A stretch of 7,131 nucleotides of DNA, taken from Bacilli bacterium. GTDB taxonomy: Bacteria; Bacillota_I; Bacilli_A; RF39; UBA660. Where the stretch lies: contig CAAENH010000072.1 in the NCBI GenBank assembly GCA_900757295.1, positions 1 through 7,131 of the forward strand. Reading direction: 5' to 3'. Shown here piece by piece: positions 1 to 6,355 of this stretch; position 1 is the stretch's first letter; every line of letters starts with the position of its first letter. Made by a program: the position numbers and the translations under genes. The notes under the pieces are model-generated. The model was not told where the DNA came from. It saw nothing but the letters and a program-made list of their open reading frames with translations, and did not search any database.

Positions 1-917
1 ATCATTTTTTAGAAGGGGTAAGAATAGCTAAATATTTTATAACAGTATTAAAAATATTGATACCAGTTATATTAATAATATTAGGTAGTGTTAACTTATT
101 TAAATCAATAACAGATCCAGATAGTATGATGCCAGCTATTAAAAAATTTGGCATTTCTGTAGCTTCAGCTGCAATAATATTTTTCTTACCAACAATAATT
201 AATGTGGTATTTTCTATAACTGTAGACTTAAATGATACATTATTAGTCTTTAATGAATGTATAAAAAATGCTAATAGTGAATATATATCAGTATTAAAAA
301 AACAAGTTCAAGAGCAGGCAAAAGAAAGCTTAAAAAAGAATAGTAGTGATTATGAAGTTTCATATAGTAAAGATGCTTTAGTTTCAGGAAGTTCTAAAGA
401 TGTTTTAAGTGCTGCAGAAAAATTATGGAAAAATGATATAGCATCAGGTAAATTCACTTCATATGGAGGAGTTGGATCAATGCCACCTAAAGGAACTAAT
501 ATGGACTGTAGTGGCTATATAAGCTGGGTATTATATGAATATGGTTATACTGAAGATTTTAGTGAACAAAAAGCCACAGGTTATTACATGACTACCAATT
601 TTAAAGAAAAATATGGTTGGGAAGAAATATCAGTAGCAGCAGGAGAAGATGTTAGTGATAAACTTCAACCAGGAGATATATTAGTTCGTGATAATGGTGG
701 TGGTTCTGGTGGAGCTGGACATATGAATATAACCGTTGAAGTAAAAGACGGTAATGTTTACTCTTATGATTGTGGAGATACAAAGGCTAAAGCATGGAAT
801 GAGGCTCATGGTGAACCACTTGTAAAAAATAGATTTGCTAAAGAGGACATTCGCCCAGGAAAAATAATTCGTGTAACAACTAAACCAAAATCAGATAAAA
901 AAAATAATAATTCTTAA
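1..917 (+). CDS. Membrane-anchored NlpC/P60- or CHAP-like cysteine peptidase with VirB2/TrbC-like N-terminal hairpin (5' partial)
   Basis: The reading frame is open from the window edge (first whole codon at 3), so the true start lies upstream. A TTG at 57 has no ribosome binding site and sits inside a membrane helix, so I reject it as the start. About 304 residues are visible. The first 75 form two hydrophobic helices (nt 33-98 and 153-224) around a short polar loop ending MPAIKKFG, and the second helix contains FFLPTIINVV. This is the layout of VirB2/TrbC-type pilin-like proteins. A Lys/Ser-rich linker follows, then a cysteine-peptidase-like domain. Its likely nucleophile is Cys in MDCSGY (codon 507-509), LQPGDILV lies before a Gly-rich loop, and the likely catalytic His is in AGHMNI (codon 720-722). 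The third catalytic residue is unclear. The likely role is cutting peptide bonds in peptidoglycan at the membrane surface. The fold family (NlpC/P60 versus CHAP) is not settled, and the VirB2/TrbC link is a resemblance only. Confidence 0.8.
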   Translation, partial: HFLEGVRIAKYFITVLKILIPVILIILGSVNLFKSITDPDSMMPAIKKFGISVASAAIIFFLPTIINVVFSITVDLNDTLLVFNECIKNANSEYISVLKKQVQEQAKESLKKNSSDYEVSYSKDALVSGSSKDVLSAAEKLWKNDIASGKFTSYGGVGSMPPKGTNMDCSGYISWVLYEYGYTEDFSEQKATGYYMTTNFKEKYGWEEISVAAGEDVSDKLQPGDILVRDNGGGSGGAGHMNITVEVKDGNVYSYDCGDTKAKAWNEAHGEPLVKNRFAKEDIRPGKIIRVTTKPKSDKKNNNS

Positions 918-921
918 AATT

Positions 922-943
922 AAAAGCCTTAATGGCTTTTTTT
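922..943 (+). terminator. Rho-independent terminator of the cysteine peptidase gene
   Basis: The 7-bp stem AAAAGCC/GGCTTTT (922-928 with 934-940) has a 5-base loop TTAAT and runs into seven Ts. It begins five bases after the TAA stop at 915-917. The stem is short and has only three G:C pairs, but its placement and T-tract are convincing. Confidence 0.8.
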
Positions 944-962
944 AATATCTAAATTTAAGTAT

Positions 963-986
963 AAAAAAACTACCATTTGGTAGTTT
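963..986 (-). terminator. Rho-independent terminator of the LCP gene
   Basis: Read on the minus strand, AAACTACC and GGTAGTTT form an 8-bp stem (986-979 with 974-967) around a 4-base loop. It is followed by a T-run reaching 963, part of which belongs to the stem. It starts three bases beyond the minus-strand TAA (990-992), which suits the convergent LCP gene. Confidence 0.8.
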
Positions 987-989
987 ATA

Positions 990-2906
990 TTATTCAGTAG
1001 TATCAGGTGTTGTTGGATCAGGATTTGGTGTAGGAGTTGGATCTGGTGTAGGGGCAGGCGTAGGAGTTGGATCTGTATTGTCATCCTTTTTATCTTCATC
1101 TTTACTAGTATCATCTTTTGATGTTTTATCATTATCATTATCACTATCATCTTTAGTAGAGCTTGTTGTACTATTTTGAGTATCACTTTTAGTTGTAGTA
1201 TCTTTTGTTTTAGTATCAGTAGTAGTTTTACTATTTGTTGTATTAAAATTTGTATTCTTATTTGCTTTTTTTAATATCTCTGATGTTAAAGCACTAGCTG
1301 AAGTAGCTTTTCCTGTTTTTCCAGCTACACTTAATTCATATTCAGTATTAATTGAGAAATTAAAGTTTTTAATTAAATCTGCTTTTTCTAAACCTAAATT
1401 AACTTTCATTAAAGTAACGATTTCCTTTAAACTAGCTCTATTATATTGGAATGTATACATGTTCATTCTTGTTGATGGGTTATAGATTGACAAATCACTA
1501 CCAGTAAGATACGTATGATCAATAGTTATAAAGTCATCTTTACCAGACAATGTAGTAGTTAACATTTTCTTAAATACATTATAGAAAGATAACATTTGAT
1601 TAGTACTCATATTAGTATCAATATTTTTACTTATTGCATCTAGAATCTTATAAAAATCATTTACACTGCGAATTGTCTTTGCTTTTTTTGCTATTCCTTC
1701 AACAACTAATTGTTGATGTTGAACTCTTTGGAAATCTCCAAGCGGTAATGTTTTTCTATGTCTAGATAATGCTAAGGCAGCTTCACCTTTTAAAGTTTGT
1801 TCACCTGGTTTTAGACATATTTCATTATCTCCAAATAAGCGGTTAGAATCTTGTTCACAGAATGAAACTGGTACATCAACATCTATCCCATTTAAAGCAT
1901 CAACTAAATCAACAACCCCTTTAAAATTAACTTTAACATAATAATCAACATCTATATCTGTTAAATTTTCAATTGTATCTATAACACATTTTGTACCACT
2001 TGCTGCAGATGAATTAATTTTATTTTCAGCATTATTTCTACAAGCAATTGGCACATAAGTATCTCTTGGAATACTAAACATTGTAGCATTCAAAGTTTTA
2101 GGGTTAAATGTAATCATCATTAAAGTATCACCATTAAAAGCCTGATTAGCATTTAAACCATCTTTTTCAGAATCAACTCCTAATAATAATATTGTAAATG
2201 GCTCTGTAAGTTTTTTAGTTGAAGCAGTATCTGCACTTGTTTTATCTTTATTTTCCATTTTTTCACTATATTCATAAACAACTTTAACATCGTTTTTAAT
2301 ATTTGCAAATAATTCCTCAGAAGAGAACAAGACACCATAATTACTAGTTACAAATACAGCATCTATTTCTTTAGCATAAAGATCTGTTAACATTTCATAA
2401 TAATCATCATATTTAACTATTTTATTATCTGAAATATTTTCTTTTTTCATTATTTTTTTAGCCAAGATATTACCTTCAACATCATCTTTATCGCTAATCA
2501 TTCCAATTTTTTTAATATCAGAATTTTCTGTATCATTTAAAGCTATCATATTAGAAGTATAAGTAACATATTTTTTGCTAATATTATCAACTTTATTATA
2601 AGTTTTATCAATATAATAAGAGGCAACTAAGAATACACCACTTAATAAAATACTAAATATCATCATTACTATAAAAGTCTTTTTCCTCTTAGTTATAAGG
2701 GCTATTAATCCACCAATTAAATAACATATCAGGAATAAATAAAATATTACTAAAGCTATAATTCTGAGTGCTGTTTCAATTCCACTTAAACTTGTTAAAT
2801 TAATTGTCAAAAATATTAAAGAACCTGTATATAAAATCAAACTAATAATAAACAGGGTTAATAAAACTTTGCTACATTTTTTTAATTTGTTAAATAAAAC
2901 TTTCAT
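990..2906 (-). CDS. LCP (LytR-CpsA-Psr) family cell-wall polymer ligase with Pro-Thr tail
   Basis: This is a 638-residue membrane protein starting at ATG 2906, with AAGAGGT (2914-2920) seven bases upstream. Three hydrophobic helices (about 13-35, 45-71, 77-97) place the rest outside the cell. Residues about 130-212 form an alpha/beta accessory domain. The LCP domain spans about 234-410: LLLGVD (D245), NGDT (D260), SIPRD (R281, D282), ALSRHR (R382, R384) and GDFQRVQHQQ (R394). The spacing of these Asp and Arg residues fits the pyrophosphate/Mg and lipid-phosphate binding set of known LCP enzymes. The family moves teichoic acid, capsule or similar polymers from an undecaprenyl carrier to peptidoglycan; the polymer here is unknown. 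Four cysteines (289, 307, 350, 364) lie in the outer domain. Residues 553-610 are Thr/Ser then Asp/Lys-rich, and 611-638 are Pro-Thr repeats, a likely wall-spanning tail of unusual length for this family. It is transcribed alone, divergently from the glucosaminidase gene. Confidence 0.93.
   Translation of the reverse strand: MKVLFNKLKKCSKVLLTLFIISLILYTGSLIFLTINLTSLSGIETALRIIALVIFYLFLICYLIGGLIALITKRKKTFIVMMIFSILLSGVFLVASYYIDKTYNKVDNISKKYVTYTSNMIALNDTENSDIKKIGMISDKDDVEGNILAKKIMKKENISDNKIVKYDDYYEMLTDLYAKEIDAVFVTSNYGVLFSSEELFANIKNDVKVVYEYSEKMENKDKTSADTASTKKLTEPFTILLLGVDSEKDGLNANQAFNGDTLMMITFNPKTLNATMFSIPRDTYVPIACRNNAENKINSSAASGTKCVIDTIENLTDIDVDYYVKVNFKGVVDLVDALNGIDVDVPVSFCEQDSNRLFGDNEICLKPGEQTLKGEAALALSRHRKTLPLGDFQRVQHQQLVVEGIAKKAKTIRSVNDFYKILDAISKNIDTNMSTNQMLSFYNVFKKMLTTTLSGKDDFITIDHTYLTGSDLSIYNPSTRMNMYTFQYNRASLKEIVTLMKVNLGLEKADLIKNFNFSINTEYELSVAGKTGKATSASALTSEILKKANKNTNFNTTNSKTTTDTKTKDTTTKSDTQNSTTSSTKDDSDNDNDKTSKDDTSKDEDKKDDNTDPTPTPAPTPDPTPTPNPDPTTPDTTE
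1030..1075 (-). repeat. Direct repeat encoding the Pro-Thr tail of the LCP protein
   Basis: The 16-mer GTAGGAGTTGGATCTG occurs at 1030-1045 and again at 1060-1075, exactly 30 bases apart. A diverged third copy lies around 1009-1029. On the minus strand these encode alternating DPTPTP and APTP/NPDP units at residues about 611-631. The repeat is in frame, so a change in copy number would lengthen or shorten the tail by ten residues. Confidence 0.75.
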
Positions 2907-2937
2907 TCAAAATACCTCTTCTATATTATAATGAAAT

Positions 2938-2966
2938 ATTATACAATAAAATATACTTAAATACAA
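2938..2966 (-). promoter_or_regulatory. Promoter of the LCP gene
   Basis: On the minus strand the -35 box is TTGTAT (2966-2961), the spacer is 17 bases and the -10 box is a perfect TATAAT (2943-2938). The predicted start is near 2931, giving a leader of roughly 25 bases that contains the AAGAGGT ribosome binding site. The region is AT-rich, so chance matches are possible, but spacing and position are ideal. Confidence 0.65.
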
Positions 2967-2967
2967 C

Positions 2968-2985
2968 TTGACATAAATTCGTCAA
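2968..2985. promoter_or_regulatory. Inverted repeat TTGAC-N8-GTCAA between divergent promoters, possible operator
   Basis: A perfect 5-bp inverted repeat with an 8-base spacer lies at 2968-2972 and 2981-2985. It overlaps the -35 box of a rightward promoter and abuts the -35 of the leftward LCP promoter, so a bound dimer could affect both. No regulator is encoded in the window. The half-site is also a -35 consensus, so the symmetry may simply reflect two opposed -35-like sequences. Confidence 0.35.
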
Positions 2986-2996
2986 TAAAATATAGC
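2968..2996 (+). promoter_or_regulatory. Distal candidate promoter for the glucosaminidase-cohesin operon
   Basis: A perfect -35 TTGACA (2968-2973), a 17-base spacer and a -10 TATAGC (2991-2996, four of six) point to transcription starting near 3003, with a leader of about 60 bases. It lies upstream of a second, stronger -10 box at 3034, and either or both could be used. Confidence 0.45.
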
Positions 2997-3010
2997 TATC
3001 GACAATTTTT

Positions 3011-3039
3011 TTTACTTTTTTCCTTCTTTTTGCTATAAT
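3011..3039 (+). promoter_or_regulatory. Proximal promoter for the glucosaminidase-cohesin operon
   Basis: A -35 TTTACT (3011-3016) and a 17-base T/C-rich spacer precede a perfect -10 TATAAT (3034-3039). The TG at 3031-3032 makes it an extended -10. The predicted start near 3046 leaves a short leader with the AAAGGAG ribosome binding site just inside it. Confidence 0.6.
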
Positions 3040-3050
3040 TGTTATGATAT

Positions 3051-3057
3051 AAAGGAG
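3051..3057 (+). promoter_or_regulatory. Ribosome binding site that fixes the glucosaminidase start
   Basis: AAAGGAG ends directly before a TTG at 3058, leaving no spacer for that codon. The ATG at 3067 lies nine bases downstream and begins a classic signal peptide, so 3067 is chosen. A GTG at 3064 (six bases away) is the only other plausible start and adds one residue. Confidence 0.75.
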
Positions 3058-3066
3058 TTGATAGTG

Positions 3067-4860
3067 ATGCTAAGGAAAAATAAACAAATTACCATATTTA
3101 TGTTGGCTTTAATGTTATTTTCGTATTTTGTTGCACCATTAGTAACTTCAGCTGCAGTAAAGTATTATGGTAAAGTTTTAGCTAGTGACGGCTTAACTGT
3201 TAGACAAGGACCAGGAACTAAATATAATAAGATTGGTGAGGTTGCTTTTAATACTCAAGTTGAATTAGTTAGTGGATCTCCTGTTTCAACTAGTGGTTGT
3301 TCAATGGGATGGTATCAAATAAATTATAATAGTTCAAAAGAAGCTTATGTTTGTGGAACATATCTTTCTATAACTTCACAAGGCAATACATCAAATACAC
3401 CGGAAGATGACTATGAACGTCAATTACAAAATTTGGGATTTCCATCAACTTACTGGTCATATCTAAGCGAACTTCATAAAAAACATCCAAATTGGACTTT
3501 TGAACCTATAAAAACAAATATTTATTGGTCTACTGCTGTAGCCAAACAGAGCGTAGTTGGTGTAAGTTTAATTCAAACCAAATATGATGGTTGGAAATCA
3601 ACAGCTAGTGGTTCTTATGACCCAAGTACCAAAAAATTTATTGTTTTAGAAGGAAGCAATTGGTATGCTGCTTCTTCAGGAGTAGTTGCTTATTACATGG
3701 ATCCTAGAAACTTTTTAGATGAAAAACATGTATTTATGTTTGAAAAATTAAATTATGATGCATCATACCAAAATGCCAATGCTGTTAAGTCTGTATTTAA
3801 CGGCGGCAATATGTCAAATTACGCAGATAGTTTTGTATCAGCTGGAGCTACTTATAATATTAATCCAATTTATTTAGCAAGCAGAGTAAGACAAGAAGTA
3901 GGAGCTAGTATAGGAGTAAGTAAAGCAACAACGGGTGAACAATTTACTTATGATGGAAAAACATATAGTGGTTTATATAATGTTTATAATATTGGAGCAA
4001 CAACTGGAAGAAATGCTGTATTAAGAGGTTTAGTTTATGCAAATGGTGGTAGTAATGGATCTGCTACAAGTCATAATAGACCTTGGAAGAGTATAGAAGC
4101 CTCAATATCTGGTGGAGCACAGATGATTGCATCATCTTATATAAGTAAAGGACAATATACGACTTATTTACAAAGATTTAATGTAGATCCTAACTCTAAA
4201 TACACAGCATTGACACATGGATATATGACAAATATACAAGCTGTATACAGTGAATCATTATCAACATACAATTCTTATGCAAATATGAACTTATTAAATA
4301 ATTCATTTAAATTTGCCATTCCTATTTACAATAACATGCCAACTAATACAGAATTACCATCAACAACATTAGATGAATCTACACTTCCAAAAGATGATAG
4401 TGCAAATAATAACAACAATAACAATAATAATAATGGAAATAACAATAACAATAACACAGTTACAATAGATCCTAATAAATTAATTAATACTGTTGGATTA
4501 AAAACTGATGGTTCTACCATAACTGGAATATACGAAGGAATGGAAGTAGATTTATTAACTGCTTCATTAAGAAATAATGGTGGCGACGTATCAACTTATG
4601 CTCATGGATATTTAGCTACTGGTGATAAATTAAATATTAATAATAAATCTTATACAGTTATACTTTACGGAGATCTTAATGCTGATGCTAAAATTGGCCT
4701 AGCAGATTTAGTACAATTAAAAAAATATATATTAGGATATAATAATTTAAATAGTGATAAACTTAAAGCTGCAGATGTTAATAAAGATGGAAAAGTAACA
4801 TTAACTGACTTAGTATTAATGAAGAAAAAAATCTTAAAAATATCTGAAATAAATCAATAG
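3067..4860 (+). CDS. Secreted SH3-domain glucosaminidase (autolysin) with C-terminal type I dockerin
   Basis: This is a 597-residue exported hydrolase. Residues 1-29 are a signal peptide (basic start, hydrophobic core, cleavage near TSA). Residues about 34-101 form a bacterial SH3 domain (LTVRQGPGTKYNKIG), a usual wall-binding module, with a Cys pair (78, 96). Residues about 117-425 are a glucosaminidase-type domain with family-like stretches HPNWTFEPI, AYYMDPRNFL, YNVYNIGA and HGYMTNIQA. The likely catalytic acid is E277 in RVRQEVG. These enzymes cut the glycan strands of peptidoglycan. An Asn-rich linker (447-463) leads to a small beta-rich module (about 464-533, ending LATGDKLNINNKSYTV). 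A type I dockerin follows, with two complete calcium loops: D536/N538/D540/D547 and D570/N572/D574/D581. A dockerin on an autolysin implies docking to a cohesin, and the next gene, 12 bases on, encodes a cohesin-like domain. Confidence 0.92.
   Translation: MLRKNKQITIFMLALMLFSYFVAPLVTSAAVKYYGKVLASDGLTVRQGPGTKYNKIGEVAFNTQVELVSGSPVSTSGCSMGWYQINYNSSKEAYVCGTYLSITSQGNTSNTPEDDYERQLQNLGFPSTYWSYLSELHKKHPNWTFEPIKTNIYWSTAVAKQSVVGVSLIQTKYDGWKSTASGSYDPSTKKFIVLEGSNWYAASSGVVAYYMDPRNFLDEKHVFMFEKLNYDASYQNANAVKSVFNGGNMSNYADSFVSAGATYNINPIYLASRVRQEVGASIGVSKATTGEQFTYDGKTYSGLYNVYNIGATTGRNAVLRGLVYANGGSNGSATSHNRPWKSIEASISGGAQMIASSYISKGQYTTYLQRFNVDPNSKYTALTHGYMTNIQAVYSESLSTYNSYANMNLLNNSFKFAIPIYNNMPTNTELPSTTLDESTLPKDDSANNNNNNNNNNGNNNNNNTVTIDPNKLINTVGLKTDGSTITGIYEGMEVDLLTASLRNNGGDVSTYAHGYLATGDKLNINNKSYTVILYGDLNADAKIGLADLVQLKKYILGYNNLNSDKLKAADVNKDGKVTLTDLVLMKKKILKISEINQ
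4405..4455 (+). repeat. AAT/AAC trinucleotide tract (Asn-rich linker)
   Basis: Seventeen codons, all AAT or AAC except one GGA, encode an Asn-rich linker between the glucosaminidase domain and the dockerin-bearing tail. Because the unit is three bases, slippage would change linker length without breaking the frame. Confidence 0.85.
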
Positions 4861-4872
4861 GAGATTAAGTCT

Positions 4873-6279
4873 ATGAAAAAAAATATAAAATTACTTACTT
4901 TTGCAATAATATCTTACTTTTTAATAATGGGGAGCATCAACGCTGCCTCTTTATCTTTAAGTAAAAGTAGTTCAACAGTAAGTGTAGGATCAACTGTAAA
5001 AATAACAGCAAAAATATCTGGAGGAACAAGTTATACTTATTCAAATTTTTCAATTTCTTATGATCAAGATCGTTTTGCTTTTGTTTCTTCATCAGATAAT
5101 TGTAATGGCCTTAATTGTTTAGTTGAAGGAAATGGAAGTGTAACTTTAATATTTAAAGCTAAAAGCAATGGCAGTGGTTCATTTAGAGCAAGTGGTTCTT
5201 TTGAGGATGATAACTCAGGGTCACTTTCTGGTTCAACTTCTGTAACAGTTGGAGCTAGTAATACAAATACAACTCCAAATGAGGGTAAAACTTTAAGCAT
5301 TAATAATTATCTTTCTAGTTTGAAAGTTGAAAATCATACTTTAACACCAGAATTTAATAAAGATACCTTAGAGTATAGTTTGAATTTACCTAGTGATACT
5401 GAATCAATAAATATAATAGCAGATAAAGAAGATAAAAAAGCTAATATAATTGGTGCCGGTGAAGTAAAAGTATCAGAAGGAATAAATACTTTAGAAATCA
5501 TTGTAACAGCAGAAAACGGAAATAAAAAAACATATGTAATTAAAGCAACTGTAGAAGAAAAAGATCCAATTAAAGTATCATTAAATAAACAAACATATAC
5601 AGTTGTAAGAAATAAGGATTTATTAACTAAGCCAGAAAATTATGAAGAAAAAACAATAACAATTGATGGCAAAGAAACTCCAGCCTTCTATAATGAAATA
5701 ACTAAATTTACATTAGTTGGTTTAAAAGACGAAAAAGGTAATATTAATTTATATATATATGATCAAAATAAAAAAACATATACTCTATATAAAGAAATGA
5801 AATTCAATAATATTAATCTCTATCCTTTATCTATAAATAAAAACATAAAAGGCTATAAAAAATATGAAATTAAGATAAATGATTTAAATGTAAAAGTTTT
5901 GAAAATAAAGAAAGACTCAAAATTTGCAATTGTTTATGGAATTGATTTAGATACGGGAAAGAAAAACTACTATTCTTATGATATAGAAAATAATACTATT
6001 CAATTATATAATGATGAATATTCTAATTTTTTAATAGATTATATGTATATTGGAATATATATAATTTTAGGTTCTTGGGCATTACTATTAATTTTTATAA
6101 TTATAATAATAGTATTATGTGTAAAGAATTCTAAAAGAAAAAAGAAAATTAGAAATATATTAAGCAAATTAAGTAATTCAGAAATTAAAGACAATGAATT
6201 GCCAGAAACTGAAAAAATAGCTGAAGAAGTAATAGAAAATAGCAAAGAAGACGAAATGTATAAACTTTTTGATGATTAA
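4873..6279 (+). CDS. Membrane-anchored surface protein with cohesin-like and cadherin-like beta-sandwich domains
   Basis: This is a 468-residue protein starting at ATG 4873. AGGAGA (4859-4864) overlaps the previous stop codon, so it is almost certainly co-transcribed with the dockerin-bearing glucosaminidase. Residues 1-24 are a signal peptide (cleavage near SINA). Residues about 26-127 look like a cohesin: VSVGSTVKITAKISG, FSISYDQDRFAFVSS, then GNGSVTLIFKAKSNGSGSF, with a Cys pair (77, 82). Residues about 142-228 match the cadherin-like beta-sandwich pattern (LSSLKVENHTLTPEFNKDTL through KKTYVIKATVE). Residues about 230-385 are a beta-rich, Tyr/Lys-rich domain I do not recognise. A hydrophobic helix at about 392-417 is followed by a basic KRKKK stop-transfer and a 50-residue cytoplasmic tail with an acidic end. 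The likely role is a surface receptor holding the partner enzyme by its dockerin. The cohesin call could instead be another Ig-like beta-sandwich; the secreted single-pass topology is secure. Confidence 0.82.
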   Translation: MKKNIKLLTFAIISYFLIMGSINAASLSLSKSSSTVSVGSTVKITAKISGGTSYTYSNFSISYDQDRFAFVSSSDNCNGLNCLVEGNGSVTLIFKAKSNGSGSFRASGSFEDDNSGSLSGSTSVTVGASNTNTTPNEGKTLSINNYLSSLKVENHTLTPEFNKDTLEYSLNLPSDTESINIIADKEDKKANIIGAGEVKVSEGINTLEIIVTAENGNKKTYVIKATVEEKDPIKVSLNKQTYTVVRNKDLLTKPENYEEKTITIDGKETPAFYNEITKFTLVGLKDEKGNINLYIYDQNKKTYTLYKEMKFNNINLYPLSINKNIKGYKKYEIKINDLNVKVLKIKKDSKFAIVYGIDLDTGKKNYYSYDIENNTIQLYNDEYSNFLIDYMYIGIYIILGSWALLLIFIIIIIVLCVKNSKRKKKIRNILSKLSNSEIKDNELPETEKIAEEVIENSKEDEMYKLFDD

Positions 6280-6282
6280 ATT

Positions 6283-6308
6283 AGTACATATCTTATTATG
6301 TACTTTTT
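6283..6308 (+). terminator. Rho-independent terminator of the glucosaminidase-cohesin operon
   Basis: The 8-bp stem AGTACATA/TATGTACT (6283-6290 with 6297-6304) has a 6-base loop and ends in five Ts. It begins three bases after the TAA stop (6277-6279). The stem has only two G:C pairs, so termination may be leaky and allow some read-through into the next gene. Confidence 0.7.
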
Positions 6309-6310
6309 AT

Positions 6311-6339
6311 TTGATTTAAATAAATATTTTTTATATAAT
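6311..6339 (+). promoter_or_regulatory. Candidate promoter of the thioredoxin-like membrane protein gene
   Basis: TTGATT (6311-6316), a 17-base spacer and a perfect TATAAT (6334-6339) lie just after the upstream terminator. The predicted start near 6346 falls inside the ribosome binding site at 6342-6350, so the transcript would have almost no leader. Either start selection is unusual or this is a chance match in AT-rich sequence. Confidence 0.4.
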
Positions 6340-6341
6340 TA

Positions 6342-6350
6342 GGGAGGTGA
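6342..6350 (+). promoter_or_regulatory. Strong ribosome binding site deciding the start at 6356
   Basis: GGGAGGTGA matches the usual 16S-complementary sequence AGGAGGTGA at all but one base. A GTG at 6347 lies within this site and cannot be the start. The ATG at 6356 is five bases downstream and is chosen. Confidence 0.8.
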
Positions 6351-6355
6351 GATTA

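Noticed and set aside
57..59. TTG at 57 as the start of the cysteine peptidase gene
   Set aside because: The frame is open to the window edge, no ribosome binding site precedes it, and it would cut the first membrane helix.
929..1186. 85-codon minus-strand open frame overlapping the end of the LCP gene
   Set aside because: It lies in another frame of the repetitive Thr/Asp/Pro tail region, gives a low-complexity Ile/Leu/Met/Gln peptide and runs through both terminators.
2992..2999. Palindrome ATAGCTAT as a separate operator
   Set aside because: An 8-base palindrome is common by chance in DNA this AT-rich, and it overlaps a -10 box.
3000..3033. T-rich stretch as a leftover terminator or riboswitch expression platform
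   Set aside because: No stable stem precedes the Ts and the leader is too short for a known riboswitch; it serves better as promoter spacer.
4405..4455. CRISPR-like or tandem-repeat array
   Set aside because: It is a coding trinucleotide tract with no repeat-spacer structure.
4326..4520. 64-codon minus-strand frame giving a Leu-rich hydrophobic peptide
   Set aside because: It is the complement of the AAT/AAC tract, which reads as Leu/Val codons in reverse; it is a shadow of the Asn linker.
5064..5300. 78-codon minus-strand frame inside the cohesin-like gene
   Set aside because: It has no ribosome binding site or family resemblance, and the opposite strand has a well-supported domain here.
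6039..6245. 68-codon minus-strand frame opposite the membrane helix and tail of the cohesin carrier
   Set aside because: Its hydrophobicity comes from antisense reading of AT-rich codons; there is no start signal or context.
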